From the NCBI GenBank assembly GCA_003820635.1, contig RPOS01000031.1:1-31694 (forward strand): a stretch of 31,694 nt of DNA, in the 5' to 3' direction. The DNA comes from Verrucomicrobiaceae bacterium (lineage in GTDB: Bacteria; Verrucomicrobiota; Verrucomicrobiae; Verrucomicrobiales; Akkermansiaceae). Shown here piece by piece: positions 1 to 7,736 of this stretch. Each line of letters begins with the position of its first letter. Position 1 is the first letter of the stretch. Made by a program: the position numbers and the translations under genes. The notes under the pieces were generated by a model. The model searched no databases. It was not told where the DNA came from and saw only the letters and a list, made by a program, of their open reading frames with translations.

Positions 1-149
1 CTCAGTCGGACCGCTTGGAGCGTCGCGACAGACATAAAAAAGCAGGCACCGTGCCAAGTGTGGTGGCGGCTTGTCCTTTTTGAGTTTTTGGAAAACTCCT
101 TGCAGGCCCGGCGTGATGGGCTACGCGTAATTTCGATTCATCACCCATC
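1..149. other. Intergenic region at window edge
   Basis: No convincing gene is visible here. The stretch holds a short dyad (GGCAC-C-GTGCC, 45-55) and a 7-bp hairpin (GAGTTTT/AAAACTC, 82-98). Neither is followed by a T-run on the strand that would make a terminator. A weak sigma70-like pair (TTGCAG at 100-105, TACGCG at 122-127, 16-bp spacer) could drive the lipoprotein gene starting at 150, but the match is poor. Confidence 0.4.
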
Positions 150-401
150 ATGAAAACCATCGTTCCCGCCATCCTCACTGCCACCACCGCCATCATCCTG
201 TCGAACTGCGCTGCTCCGGCCGGCCCCAACACCCAGCGCGGTGCGGCCACCGGTGGCCTGATCGGCGCGGCGGCCGGCGGCATCATCGGCCATCAATCAG
301 GCCGTGCGCTGGAAGGAGCCGCCATCGGTGCCGCCGCTGGTGGCACGGCCGGTGCCCTCTACGGCAACTCCCGCGACCAGGAGCAATACGGCCGTTACTG
401 A
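150..401 (+). CDS. Small glycine-zipper lipoprotein
   Basis: This 83-residue protein begins with a hydrophobic signal sequence ending in a lipobox-like LSNC, so Cys20 is the likely lipidated residue after signal peptidase II cleavage. Residues about 34-70 form a glycine zipper (repeated GGLIGAAAGG / AIGAAAGGTAGA) as in the YMGG-Gly / OmpA-type glycine-zipper families, which usually gives a short membrane-inserting helical hairpin at the outer membrane. The tail (GNSRDQEQYGRY) is polar. The ATG at 150 gives a complete signal peptide and is the only sensible start. The gene stands alone, with a strong terminator 28 bp after its stop separating it from the dsbD-like gene. The envelope role is a family inference; the exact function is unknown. 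Confidence 0.85.
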   Translation: MKTIVPAILTATTAIILSNCAAPAGPNTQRGAATGGLIGAAAGGIIGHQSGRALEGAAIGAAAGGTAGALYGNSRDQEQYGRY

Positions 402-429
402 AACTCTTGACGCCTTACACTTCTTCCCG

Positions 430-461
430 CGGGGCATCCGGATTCCGGATGCCCCGTTTTT
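430..461 (+). terminator. Rho-independent terminator of the lipoprotein gene
   Basis: A 13-bp perfect stem (CGGGGCATCCGGA paired with its complement across a single T) is followed directly by TTTTT. It lies 28 bp after the stop codon at 401 and 57 bp before the ATG at 518, so it isolates the lipoprotein transcript from dsbD. Confidence 0.88.
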
Positions 462-517
462 CAGGGATGATTTTGTGGTTCCGTTCCTCTCACCAACGCT
501 TTTAATCACAGTCACTC

Positions 518-2572
518 ATGCTCCGCACCGTCTCACTGCTGCTCGTCCTGCTTGGTTCCACCACTCTGGCGCGTGCGCAGTTCGCGCTGGCGGCGGACTC
601 ACCGGCATCCGTGGCGGAAATGGTTGCGGAGGTGAAATCCGTCGCGCCGGGGGCCACCTTCAGCGTCGCGCTCAAGCTCGACCACCCCGCGGGCTGGCAC
701 AGCTACTATCGGAATAGTGGCGGCGTGGAGGAGGGGCCAGCCATCCAGTGGACGCTGCCGGAGGGATTTTCGGCAGGGCCCATCCAGTGGCCCGCGCCAG
801 AGGTGAAGGACGGCTTTTTCGGGAAAAGCTTCGTCCATCCGGGTAGCCCCGTTTTTCTAACAGACATCACCGCGCCCGCCACGCTGCAGCCGGGGACGGC
901 GGTGACGCTCGCCGCGCGGGCCACTTGGCAGATCTGCAAGGAGAGCTGCATCAATGAGGAGAAATCCTTCACCTTGAATCTGTCCGCCGGGCCGGTGCTG
1001 GAGAAGGATCCCGCCGTGGCCGCGCTGTTTGCAAAGGCACGCGCCAGCCAGCCGGCTCCTGCGGACGGCTGGACCTTCACCGCACAGTCCGATGGCGATG
1101 CCATCCTGCTCCGCGCGACTCCTCCGGGCTCCTGGGAGGGCGCGCCGGGCGACTTTGTGCCGGACCAGCCCTTCATCCAATCCGCGAGTTCCGGCGGCTC
1201 GATCCAGCGCGATGGCGGGGCATGGCTGCTGCGCCTGCCGCGCGCGCTGAAGGATGCGCTGGATAATGAAATCCCGCAGGGCGACGCGTTCTCCGGCGTT
1301 CTAACAGGCGAGCGCCCGCTGGCGGTACCGCTCACGCCGATCTCGGCAGTAGCCGCACCGCCGCCGGCATCGCTGCCAATCGCGCGATACCTGCCCATCC
1401 TCGGCGGCATGTTGCTGGGCGGGCTGATCCTCAACCTGATGCCCTGCGTCTTCCCGGTCATCGGCCTCAAGATCATGGGCTTCGTCCAGCAGGCCGGTGC
1501 CGACCGCAGGAAAATCGTCCTGCACGGGCTGGTTTTCACCCTTGGCGTGCTCGCGTCTTTCGGCGTGCTCAGCGGCATCCTTTTCGCCGCGCGCTCCGCC
1601 GCCGGGGAGCAGATCGGCTGGGGCTATCAACTGCAGAATCCGTGGGTGGTGCTTTCGCTCATGCTGCTGATGTTCGTGCTCGCGCTCAACATGTTCGGCG
1701 TCTTCGAGATCGGAGCCTCCGCCACATCCGTGGGCGGCTCGTTGCAGGCGAAACAAGGCATCAGCGGCTCGTTCTTCTCCGGCGTGCTCGCCACCGTCGT
1801 CGCCACGCCCTGCTCGGCGCCATTCCTTGGCGCGGCCATCGGTGCGGCCATCGCGCTGCCCGCCTTCCAGTTCTTCGCCGCCTTCGGCTTCATGGCGCTC
1901 GGCCTCGCCCTGCCGTATCTGGTCCTTTCCATATTCCCGAAACTCATCGGCCTGCTCCCCCGCCCTGGCGCGTGGATGGAGAGCTTCAAGCAGGCGATGT
2001 CGTTCCTGCTCTTCGCCACGGCCGGCTACCTGCTGTGGGTGTATGCCGGGCTGATCGATGCGGAAAACCTGTTAGGCCCGGTGTTCGGGCTGAGCAGCAT
2101 CGCCTGCGCCTGCTGGATTCACGGCCGCTGGAACCTGCCGCACCGGAAAAAAAGCACGCGCCTCGTGGCCGTGGCCTTCGCCGTAGCCTTTGCCGCCGGC
2201 GGCCTCTTCCTTGCCAAACCACCGCCACCCTCCGCGCTGGATTGGCAGCCGTGGAGCATGGAAAAACAGGAGTCCCTGCTCAAGGATGGCCGGCCCGTTT
2301 ACATCGACTTCACCGCCAAATGGTGCGCCACCTGCCAGGTGAACAAGAAGCGCGCCTACACACCGGAAGTCGTGAAGTTGATGAGAAAAAAAGGTGTCGT
2401 CACGCTCAAGGCGGACAAAACCAAGCCCGATCCTGACATCGAGCAGGCCCTGCGGAAATACGGCCGCAGCGCCATCCCGGTGAATGTTCTGTTAGCCCCG
2501 GGCAGGGAGCCCGTCATCCTGCCGGAGCTGCTCTCGCCCGCGGATGTGATCCAGGCGCTGGACAAGTTATAA
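518..2572 (+). CDS. dsbD: DsbD/ScsB-like thiol:disulfide interchange protein
   Basis: This 684-residue inner-membrane protein passes reducing equivalents from cytoplasmic thioredoxin to periplasmic partners. A signal peptide (about 1-20) precedes an N-terminal periplasmic domain with a CKESC pair (Cys140, Cys144), as in DsbD-alpha-like domains. The membrane domain (about 288-560) carries the two expected transport cysteines, Cys310 in LMPCVFP and Cys432 in ATPCSAP. The C-terminal thioredoxin-fold domain (about 575-684) has the redox motif WCATC (Cys603, Cys606). The length and domain order fit the family. ATG 518 gives a good signal peptide. The gene converges on the siroheme decarboxylase with only 4 bp between stops. 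It contains four CTAACA/TGTTAG words. Cytochrome c maturation or periplasmic disulfide reduction are both possible roles. Confidence 0.93.
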   Translation: MLRTVSLLLVLLGSTTLARAQFALAADSPASVAEMVAEVKSVAPGATFSVALKLDHPAGWHSYYRNSGGVEEGPAIQWTLPEGFSAGPIQWPAPEVKDGFFGKSFVHPGSPVFLTDITAPATLQPGTAVTLAARATWQICKESCINEEKSFTLNLSAGPVLEKDPAVAALFAKARASQPAPADGWTFTAQSDGDAILLRATPPGSWEGAPGDFVPDQPFIQSASSGGSIQRDGGAWLLRLPRALKDALDNEIPQGDAFSGVLTGERPLAVPLTPISAVAAPPPASLPIARYLPILGGMLLGGLILNLMPCVFPVIGLKIMGFVQQAGADRRKIVLHGLVFTLGVLASFGVLSGILFAARSAAGEQIGWGYQLQNPWVVLSLMLLMFVLALNMFGVFEIGASATSVGGSLQAKQGISGSFFSGVLATVVATPCSAPFLGAAIGAAIALPAFQFFAAFGFMALGLALPYLVLSIFPKLIGLLPRPGAWMESFKQAMSFLLFATAGYLLWVYAGLIDAENLLGPVFGLSSIACACWIHGRWNLPHRKKSTRLVAVAFAVAFAAGGLFLAKPPPPSALDWQPWSMEKQESLLKDGRPVYIDFTAKWCATCQVNKKRAYTPEVVKLMRKKGVVTLKADKTKPDPDIEQALRKYGRSAIPVNVLLAPGREPVILPELLSPADVIQALDKL

Positions 2573-2576
2573 GGTT

Positions 2577-3626
2577 TCACAAACCGCCGGCGTGGGAATC
2601 CTCCCACTTCATTTCCTCGTCGGTGAAATAGCGCACGCGCACTTTCTTGAACTCCTTGGTGGAGTAGAGCGCGTGGCGGTCCGTGATGCCGGTGGCCTCG
2701 GCGATGGCGGCGAGCGTTTGCTCGCACTCCTCCTCGCTCTTGCCGTGGACCATGGTGAAGAGGTTGTAGGGCCAGTCCGCATAACTCGGGCGCTGGTAGG
2801 CATGACTCACGGCGCGGAAGCCGGCCATGGTTTCACCGAGTTTTTTAAGCGCCTCCGGATCATCCTGCGGCCCTGCCCACACGCCCATGGCATTGGCTCC
2901 GAAGCCCGCCTTGCGGTGGTGCAGCACGGCGGCGAAACGGCGCATCCGGCCTGTTGTTAGAAACCGCTGGTGCATGGCCACCGCCTCGTCGAAGGATAGC
3001 CCGAGCTCTTTGGCCACGGCGACGAAGGGCTCCGCCACGATTGGCAGGTCGCGCTGCATCAGGCGCACGAATTCGATTTCCTTGGCGGTGAGTGGCTGCG
3101 CCTCCCGGCGGTTCGCCTCGGTGTAGGCGGGCTTGCTCTGGTCGTCGGGTTTTGCCGAACCTTCCACATCGAAGCGCACGCCGATCTTGAACAGCCGCAG
3201 GGTGGGCAGCAGGCGGGTGGTTTCAGCGCCGGAGAGCTTGTGGAGCAGGTCCACGGTGCCATCCAGGCCGAGCTTGCTGGTGGGCGGCACGGCGATGGTG
3301 TACCAGAGGTTGAACTCGTGGTTGCGCAGGTAGTTGTGGCTCACGCCGGGGTGCGAGTTGATCACGGCCACGGCGGCATCCAGTTTTTCCGGGGCGATTT
3401 TTGCGGCGACCAGGCTGGAGGCGTAGCCGAGGCTGCGGGTGTCGAAAATCGCACTGATCTGGCGGATGACTTTCGCCTCTTTGAGGGCTTTCACCCGGGC
3501 GAGCGTCTCGTCTTCGGACAAACCACAGCGGCTCCCGAGATCGGCGAAGGGCCGCGTGGTGAAGGGCACGGTTTCCTGCAGGACTCCCAGCAAGGCGGCA
3601 TCGGCGGCATCGGTCGTGGCGTTCAT
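2577..3626 (-). CDS. ahbAB: Fused siroheme decarboxylase (AhbA-AhbB type)
   Basis: The 349-residue protein has two tandem Lrp/AsnC-fold modules. Module one (about 1-160) includes RPFADLG, IRQISAIFDTRSLGY and HNYLRNHEFNLWYT. Module two (about 185-349) includes EPFVAVAKELGLS, RRFAAVLHHRKAGFGANAMG, SYADWPYNLFTMVHG and YSTKEFKKVRVRYF. These are hallmarks of AhbA/AhbB (and the related NirDLGH), which decarboxylate siroheme to 12,18-didecarboxysiroheme for alternative heme or heme d1 synthesis. It is often mis-annotated as an Lrp/AsnC regulator. I chose ATG 3626 because homology begins at once; upstream codons run toward proB, which starts divergently at 3757. Fusion of both subunits in one chain is notable. 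No other heme d1 or Ahb gene is in the window, so the pathway (heme or d1) cannot be decided. Confidence 0.87.
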   Translation of the reverse strand: MNATTDAADAALLGVLQETVPFTTRPFADLGSRCGLSEDETLARVKALKEAKVIRQISAIFDTRSLGYASSLVAAKIAPEKLDAAVAVINSHPGVSHNYLRNHEFNLWYTIAVPPTSKLGLDGTVDLLHKLSGAETTRLLPTLRLFKIGVRFDVEGSAKPDDQSKPAYTEANRREAQPLTAKEIEFVRLMQRDLPIVAEPFVAVAKELGLSFDEAVAMHQRFLTTGRMRRFAAVLHHRKAGFGANAMGVWAGPQDDPEALKKLGETMAGFRAVSHAYQRPSYADWPYNLFTMVHGKSEEECEQTLAAIAEATGITDRHALYSTKEFKKVRVRYFTDEEMKWEDSHAGGL

Positions 3627-3756
3627 CTGGCGCGCAACGTAGCAGCCCGCACGCGCAGCGGAAGCCGGGAATTCCATCCGCCACACGCCTGAATTTGGGA
3701 TGGCGCGCGCCGCGCTTTCCACGTATCTCCGCAGCCGCTTCACGGCGTTCATTTCC

Positions 3757-4527
3757 ATGACTCCCGATCTCACCGTCATCAAGGCCGGCACCGGCGTGCT
3801 CACCAAATCCGCCGACGGCACGCTGGACCGCGCGGCGCTGGTGCATCTCGTTTCCGCCATCGCGGGGCTCATCGATGCCGGCCACCGCTGCCTGTTCGTG
3901 TCCTCCGGCGCGGTGGGCTCCGGCGTTTCGGCCTTCGGCCTGGCCGAGTATCCCAAGGACACCGCCACCCGCCAGGCTTGCGCCGCCGTGGGCCAGGCAC
4001 GGCTGATGCAGACCTACAGCAGCCTGTTTGCAAACTTCGAGATCACCGTGGCGCAGGTGCTTCTAACAACCGCCGACCTCGGCACGCAGGAGCGCGCGGG
4101 CTACGTCTCCGACACGCTCGGCCGCCTGCTCGCGGAGCCGCGCATCCTGCCGATCATCAACGAAAACGACTCGGTGGCCGTGGAGGAGCTGAAATTCGGC
4201 GACAATGACATGCTTTCCGTGCGCGTGGCGAAACTGGCCGGTGCGCAACGCGTGATCCTGCTCACCAGCGTGGACGGGCTGCTGGATCCTTCCACCGACG
4301 CGCTCATCACCGAGGTGGCGGACATCGACGACGTCTTCCGCCACGTGCGCGATGACAAGGGCCGCTTCTCGATGGGCGGCATGGCCTCGAAACTCGCCGC
4401 CGTGAAATTCGCCGTGGAGGCCGGCATCGAGACCCACATCGCCCATGGCCGCCATCCGGACCGCCTCGCGGGAATCGTCGCCGGCAAGGGGATTTCCACC
4501 AAATTTCACGCCCGGGCCGAGCGCTGA
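3757..4527 (+). CDS. proB: Glutamate 5-kinase, short form without PUA domain
   Basis: ProB phosphorylates L-glutamate to gamma-glutamyl phosphate, the first step of proline synthesis in the cytoplasm. The 256-residue protein shows the amino-acid kinase fold: VIKAGTG at the N terminus (7-13), SSGAVGSG (49-56), the substrate motif NENDSV (135-140) and FGDND (147-151), then MGGMASKL for the ATP site. It ends after the kinase domain, so the C-terminal PUA domain of longer ProB proteins is absent; such short forms are known. ATG 3757 places the protein start exactly at the conserved beta strand; an in-frame ATG at 3700 would add an arginine-rich stretch with no family match. The engB gene follows after 6 bp. 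No proA is nearby. Confidence 0.93.
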   Translation: MTPDLTVIKAGTGVLTKSADGTLDRAALVHLVSAIAGLIDAGHRCLFVSSGAVGSGVSAFGLAEYPKDTATRQACAAVGQARLMQTYSSLFANFEITVAQVLLTTADLGTQERAGYVSDTLGRLLAEPRILPIINENDSVAVEELKFGDNDMLSVRVAKLAGAQRVILLTSVDGLLDPSTDALITEVADIDDVFRHVRDDKGRFSMGGMASKLAAVKFAVEAGIETHIAHGRHPDRLAGIVAGKGISTKFHARAER

Positions 4528-4533
4528 AGCACC

Positions 4534-5118
4534 ATGCAGATCAAGTCCGCCGAGTTCATCACCAGCGCCAGTGGCCTGGAGCAATGCCCGGACTGGGCGC
4601 ATCCGGAGTTCGCCTTCATCGGCAGGTCAAACGTCGGCAAGTCCTCGCTCATCAACCTGCTGGCCAACCGCAGCGCGCTGGCCAAGGTCTCCGCCACGCC
4701 GGGCAAGACCCGCCTGCTGAATTTCTTCTTGATCAACGGCGCATGGAGCCTGGTGGACCTGCCCGGCTACGGCTTCGCCAAAGTGGCCGAAAGCGAGAAA
4801 TTCGACTTCAACGAGCGCGCCGGCGATTACCTTGAGCGGCGGCCCAACCTGCGCCGCGTCTTCGTGCTGATCGATTCCCGCCACAAGCCGCAGCGCATCG
4901 ACCTGGATTTCCTCTCCTGGCTCGGCGGCACCGGCGTGCCCTTCTCGCTGGTTTTCACCAAGACCGACAAGCAGTCCGCCGCAAAAACCAAGGCCGCCAT
5001 CGCATTGTTTGAGGAAACCCTGGCCCCGCTCGTGCCCGTGCTGCCGGAGGTGCTCACCAGCTCCGCAAAAACCCGCGACGGCCGCTCCGCCATCCTTCAC
5101 GCCATATTCACGTGTTGA
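4534..5118 (+). CDS. engB: Ribosome-biogenesis GTPase EngB/YsxC
   Basis: EngB is an essential GTPase that helps assemble the large ribosomal subunit. All G motifs are visible: G1 GRSNVGKSS (30-38), G2 threonine in ATPGKT (about 55), G3 DLPGYG (75-80), G4 TKTD (142-145) and G5 TSSAK (175-179). At 194 residues it has normal length. The gene sits 6 bp after proB, probably in the same transcript. Its last residues (from about 188, ending FTC) and stop codon overlap, in a different frame, the start of a transposase remnant whose codons there read HIHVLIR. The native 3' end therefore seems to have been replaced by transposon DNA, apparently without loss of a core motif. Confidence 0.94.
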   Translation: MQIKSAEFITSASGLEQCPDWAHPEFAFIGRSNVGKSSLINLLANRSALAKVSATPGKTRLLNFFLINGAWSLVDLPGYGFAKVAESEKFDFNERAGDYLERRPNLRRVFVLIDSRHKPQRIDLDFLSWLGGTGVPFSLVFTKTDKQSAAKTKAAIALFEETLAPLVPVLPEVLTSSAKTRDGRSAILHAIFTC

Positions 5119-5366
5119 TCCGGCTATCCGAGGGAGCTTCCCTCACCCCCGTGATCCAGAAGTGGAAAGGCTCTGCCGCGAGGGAAATCAACCAACATCA
5201 CAAGCGCGTCGGAACCATCTGGGCACCGGACTACTATGACCGTTGCATCAGGGACCAAAACCATCTCTACGATTCCATCGCCTGCATCTACAATAATCCC
5301 GTGAAAGCAGGGCTTTGTGGTAAATGTGCCTTTTCATCCAAGGAAATTCAACGGAGCGCGGACTGA
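5103..5366 (+). pseudogene. Truncated REP-associated tyrosine transposase (RAYT)
   Basis: The frame reads HIHVLIRLSEG..., which is the HUH metal-binding motif of Y1 transposases (codons 5103-5111), and continues with SLTPVIQKWKGSAAREIN, IWAPDYYDRCIRD and the family-typical YNNPVKAGL near 5289-5318. Everything N-terminal to the HUH motif is missing and there is no proper start codon (only a GTG at 5112), so this is a 5'-truncated relic of about 87 codons. Its TGA stop (5364-5366) lies inside the REP palindrome 5353-5378. It overlaps the engB 3' end by 16 bp and the antisense 3' end of the GlcD-like gene by 19 bp. It belongs to a different RAYT subgroup from the intact copy at 30466, whose corresponding regions differ. 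Confidence 0.82.
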
Positions 5367-6769
5367 AGTCCGCGCTCCTTTCGCTCGCACAAAAATTTCC
5401 CAGGATTGAGCAGGTCTTCCGGATCGAGCGCGTGCTTGAGGGTTTGGTGGACATCGAAGGAAACCTCGCCGAGCGCCTGGCGCGCCCAGCGTTTCTTGGC
5501 GAGGCCCACGCCGTGTTCGCCGGTGATGGCTCCGCCGTTTTCGAGCACCCAGTGGAACAACAGGTCGAGCGCGTGATCGGCGCGCTCTCTAACAGCCGGG
5601 TCATGGTAGTCGCCGACCATCAGGTTGGTGTGGATGTTGCCATCGCCGGCATGGCCGAAACAGGCGACGGGGATGCCGGTCTCCGTTTGCAGGCGTTTCG
5701 CGAATTCCACCAACTCAACAAGCCTGGAACGCGGCACGACGATGTCCTCGTTGAGCTTGGTGAGGCCTGTGTCCCGCAAGGAATAGGAAAACTCGCGCCG
5801 CAACTGCCAGATCCGCTCGCAGGAGGGTTCGTCCGGCGCTCGCTCGATGAAGCTTGCGCCGAGCTTTGTTAGAAGTTGATGGAGCTCCTCAAGTTCCGCG
5901 GCGACGGCGGCCGGGCGGCCGTCGATCTCGACGATGAGGTGCGCGTTTCCAGGCGGGAATGTTTCGGCACCGAGCCGCTTGCGGGCGGCGGCGAGCGTGA
6001 AGGCGTCGGTGATTTCCAGCGCGGATGGAAGATGGCCGGCGTTGAGAATGGCCTGCACGGCGGCGGCGGCCATCGAGAATTCGGGAAAGATCGCCGCAAG
6101 CATCGCGCGGCTCGCGGGTTTCGGGATGAGCCGCAGCGTGGCCTCGGTGATCACGCCGAGCATTCCTTCCGATCCCGTGAAGAGGCCGATGAGGTCAAAG
6201 CCGGTCTTGTTCTTGTGAAGACGTCCGCCGGTGCGCAGCACGCGGCCATCGGCCAGCACCACTTCAAGGCCGAGCACATAACTCCGCGTGACGCCGTATT
6301 TCAAACACCGCGGTCCGCCAGCATTGGTGGCGATGTTGCCGCCGATGGAGCATTCCTTAAGCGATGCGGGATCCGGCGGGTATTCCCAGCCGACGGCGCG
6401 GGCCGCCTCCTGCAGATCGCGGGTGATGACGCCGGGCTGCACGATGGCCACACCGTCCTCCGGGTGCATGCCGAGGATGCGGTTCATGCGCATGACGGAA
6501 AGCGCGATGCCGCCCTGCACCGGCACGCAACCGCCGACGTAGCCGACGCCCGCGCCGCGAGTGGTCACCGGGATGCCGCGCTCGCTGGCGAAGGTGAGCA
6601 CGGCGGAAACATCCGCCGTGGATTCCGCGAATACCACGGCATCCGGCGGATGGCTGGCGGACCATTTGTCTGCCGAGTGGGCGGCGATGACCGCGCCCGC
6701 AGCACTCGCTTTTTCCTCACCAAGCAATGAAACCAGCGGGGCGAACCAATCGGGAGGCGGATCTTGCAT
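5348..6769 (-). CDS. FAD-linked oxidase, GlcD / D-lactate dehydrogenase type
   Basis: The 473-residue flavoprotein belongs to the vanillyl-alcohol-oxidase fold family (FAD_binding_4 plus FAD-oxidase C domain), which oxidises 2-hydroxyacids such as glycolate or D-lactate. The FAD domain shows VTTRGAGVGYVGG, PDPASLKECSIGGNIATNAG and TGSEGMLGVITEATLRL. The C domain has GHAGDGNIHTN, GEHGVGLAKKRW and the usual terminal LLNPGKF. After that motif come about a dozen extra residues (ending ERGLQSALR) encoded by the REP palindrome at 5353-5378. I chose ATG 6769 (MQDPPPDW); an upstream start would add 11 residues and shorten the divergent spacer to the methyltransferase. No glcE/glcF partner is adjacent, so glycolate versus lactate is open. 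Two CTAACA/TGTTAG words are present. Confidence 0.88.
   Translation of the reverse strand: MQDPPPDWFAPLVSLLGEEKASAAGAVIAAHSADKWSASHPPDAVVFAESTADVSAVLTFASERGIPVTTRGAGVGYVGGCVPVQGGIALSVMRMNRILGMHPEDGVAIVQPGVITRDLQEAARAVGWEYPPDPASLKECSIGGNIATNAGGPRCLKYGVTRSYVLGLEVVLADGRVLRTGGRLHKNKTGFDLIGLFTGSEGMLGVITEATLRLIPKPASRAMLAAIFPEFSMAAAAVQAILNAGHLPSALEITDAFTLAAARKRLGAETFPPGNAHLIVEIDGRPAAVAAELEELHQLLTKLGASFIERAPDEPSCERIWQLRREFSYSLRDTGLTKLNEDIVVPRSRLVELVEFAKRLQTETGIPVACFGHAGDGNIHTNLMVGDYHDPAVRERADHALDLLFHWVLENGGAITGEHGVGLAKKRWARQALGEVSFDVHQTLKHALDPEDLLNPGKFLCERKERGLQSALR
5353..5378. repeat. REP-type palindrome
   Basis: A near-perfect palindrome has a 12-bp stem GGAGCGCGGACT paired across GA with AGTCCGCGCTCC. 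It directly abuts the RAYT remnant, as REP sequences do with their cognate RAYT. It provides the stop codon of the remnant on the plus strand and encodes the last nine or so residues (ERGLQSALR) of the GlcD-like protein on the minus strand. From memory, GCGCGGACTTCAGTCCGC-like units are common in verrucomicrobial genomes; that was not checked here. Confidence 0.75.
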
Positions 6770-6855
6770 GGCGAAAACGGAGCAACTTGTCCGCGCGGGC
6801 AAAGTCGCGGAAAACCCCTCACAGCGTCAACCATGGAGTCAACACCGGGTTTGCA

Positions 6856-7659
6856 ATGCGCCGCGCAAACCGTCATTTCCCAAGCGTGTCCCAGCCGTAT
6901 CTCTCGCTCGAAGCCGAACTGCACGACGCGTTCTGGAATGCGGAGGACGGCGGCTCGGAACTCCGGTTGATGGCCGGATTTCTGAAAAAACATCCCGGAC
7001 CGGCGTTGGAGATCGGCTCGGGTTCCGGGCGTTTGATGTTTCCGCTGCTGCAGGCGGGCATGGAGGTGGAGGGCCTTGAACTCTCGCCGGACATGCGCGC
7101 GCTCGGAGAAGGGAAGGCGGCGGAGCTTGGCCTGAAGCCGCTGGTTCACGCAGGCGACATGTGCACTTGGAAACCGCACCGCCGCTACGCCGCACTGCTG
7201 GCACCGGCCTTCACCCTGCAACTCGCCGCGGATCCCGCCGCCACGCTGCGCCACTGGCACGGCTGGCTGGAGAACCGCGGCGGGCTTTATCTAACAGTTT
7301 TCATGCCTTACGCGGAACTGGATGGCGCACTGCCGGAAAACTCCTGGTATCACGATCACCAGGCGGCGCTGCCCGACGGCAGGATCGGCTTGTTAGAAAC
7401 CCGCCACCAGCTTGACCGGGAAAGGCGGCTGCTCCATCGCGAGCACCGCTATTCGATCCCGGGTGATCCACCGGTGACGCACCGCTCGCGCCAGACGATC
7501 CGCTGGATCGGGCATGGGGAAATGCTTTGGCTGCTGGAAGAAACAGGCTACCGGCTGGAGCGGTTTTTCACGGACTTCGATCCAAACCGTGAAAACGCCG
7601 ATCCGGATGACGGGGAGTGTGAGGGAATCGTTACCTATCAGGTCACCAGGCGGGGGTGA
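6856..7659 (+). CDS. Class I SAM-dependent methyltransferase
   Basis: The predicted 267-residue protein has a Rossmann SAM motif, ALEIGSGSGRLMFPL (from residue 50), followed by EGLELSPDM (acidic residue after strand 2) and HAGDM, with a C-terminal half (SRQTIRWIGHGEMLWLLEETGY) typical of small-molecule methyltransferases of the Methyltransf_25/11 group. The substrate is not evident. I used ATG 6856; the open frame extends upstream to an ATG at 6727, but that would overlap the divergent glcD-like gene and adds a basic segment without homology. The divergent spacer is 86 bp and contains a repeated GTCAAC. The opgG gene follows after 77 bp. Two CTAACA/TGTTAG words lie at 7291 and 7391. Confidence 0.8.
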   Translation: MRRANRHFPSVSQPYLSLEAELHDAFWNAEDGGSELRLMAGFLKKHPGPALEIGSGSGRLMFPLLQAGMEVEGLELSPDMRALGEGKAAELGLKPLVHAGDMCTWKPHRRYAALLAPAFTLQLAADPAATLRHWHGWLENRGGLYLTVFMPYAELDGALPENSWYHDHQAALPDGRIGLLETRHQLDRERRLLHREHRYSIPGDPPVTHRSRQTIRWIGHGEMLWLLEETGYRLERFFTDFDPNRENADPDDGECEGIVTYQVTRRG

Positions 7660-7700
7660 TTTCCTCAACCTCCGCTCAAACGAACACTCAATCGCCATTC

Positions 7701-7730
7701 TTGACGAGGCGGGCCGGAAAGGACTACAAA
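7701..7730 (+). promoter_or_regulatory. Candidate sigma70-like promoter of opgG
   Basis: TTGACG (7701-7706) and TACAAA (7725-7730) are separated by 18 bp. A transcript starting about 7 bp downstream would begin at or next to the GTG at 7737 that I propose as the opgG start, so the message could be leaderless. This is a pattern match only. Confidence 0.35.
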
Positions 7731-7736
7731 CTTTTC

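Noticed and set aside
2577..3626. Lrp/AsnC-family transcriptional regulator
   Set aside because: Both modules carry AhbA/B-specific motifs (HHRKAGFGANAMG, WPYNLFTMVHG), which fit siroheme decarboxylase better than an amino-acid-responsive regulator.
5876..6730. A 284-codon plus-strand frame opposite the GlcD-like gene
   Set aside because: Shadow of a conserved flavoprotein; no recognisable domain.
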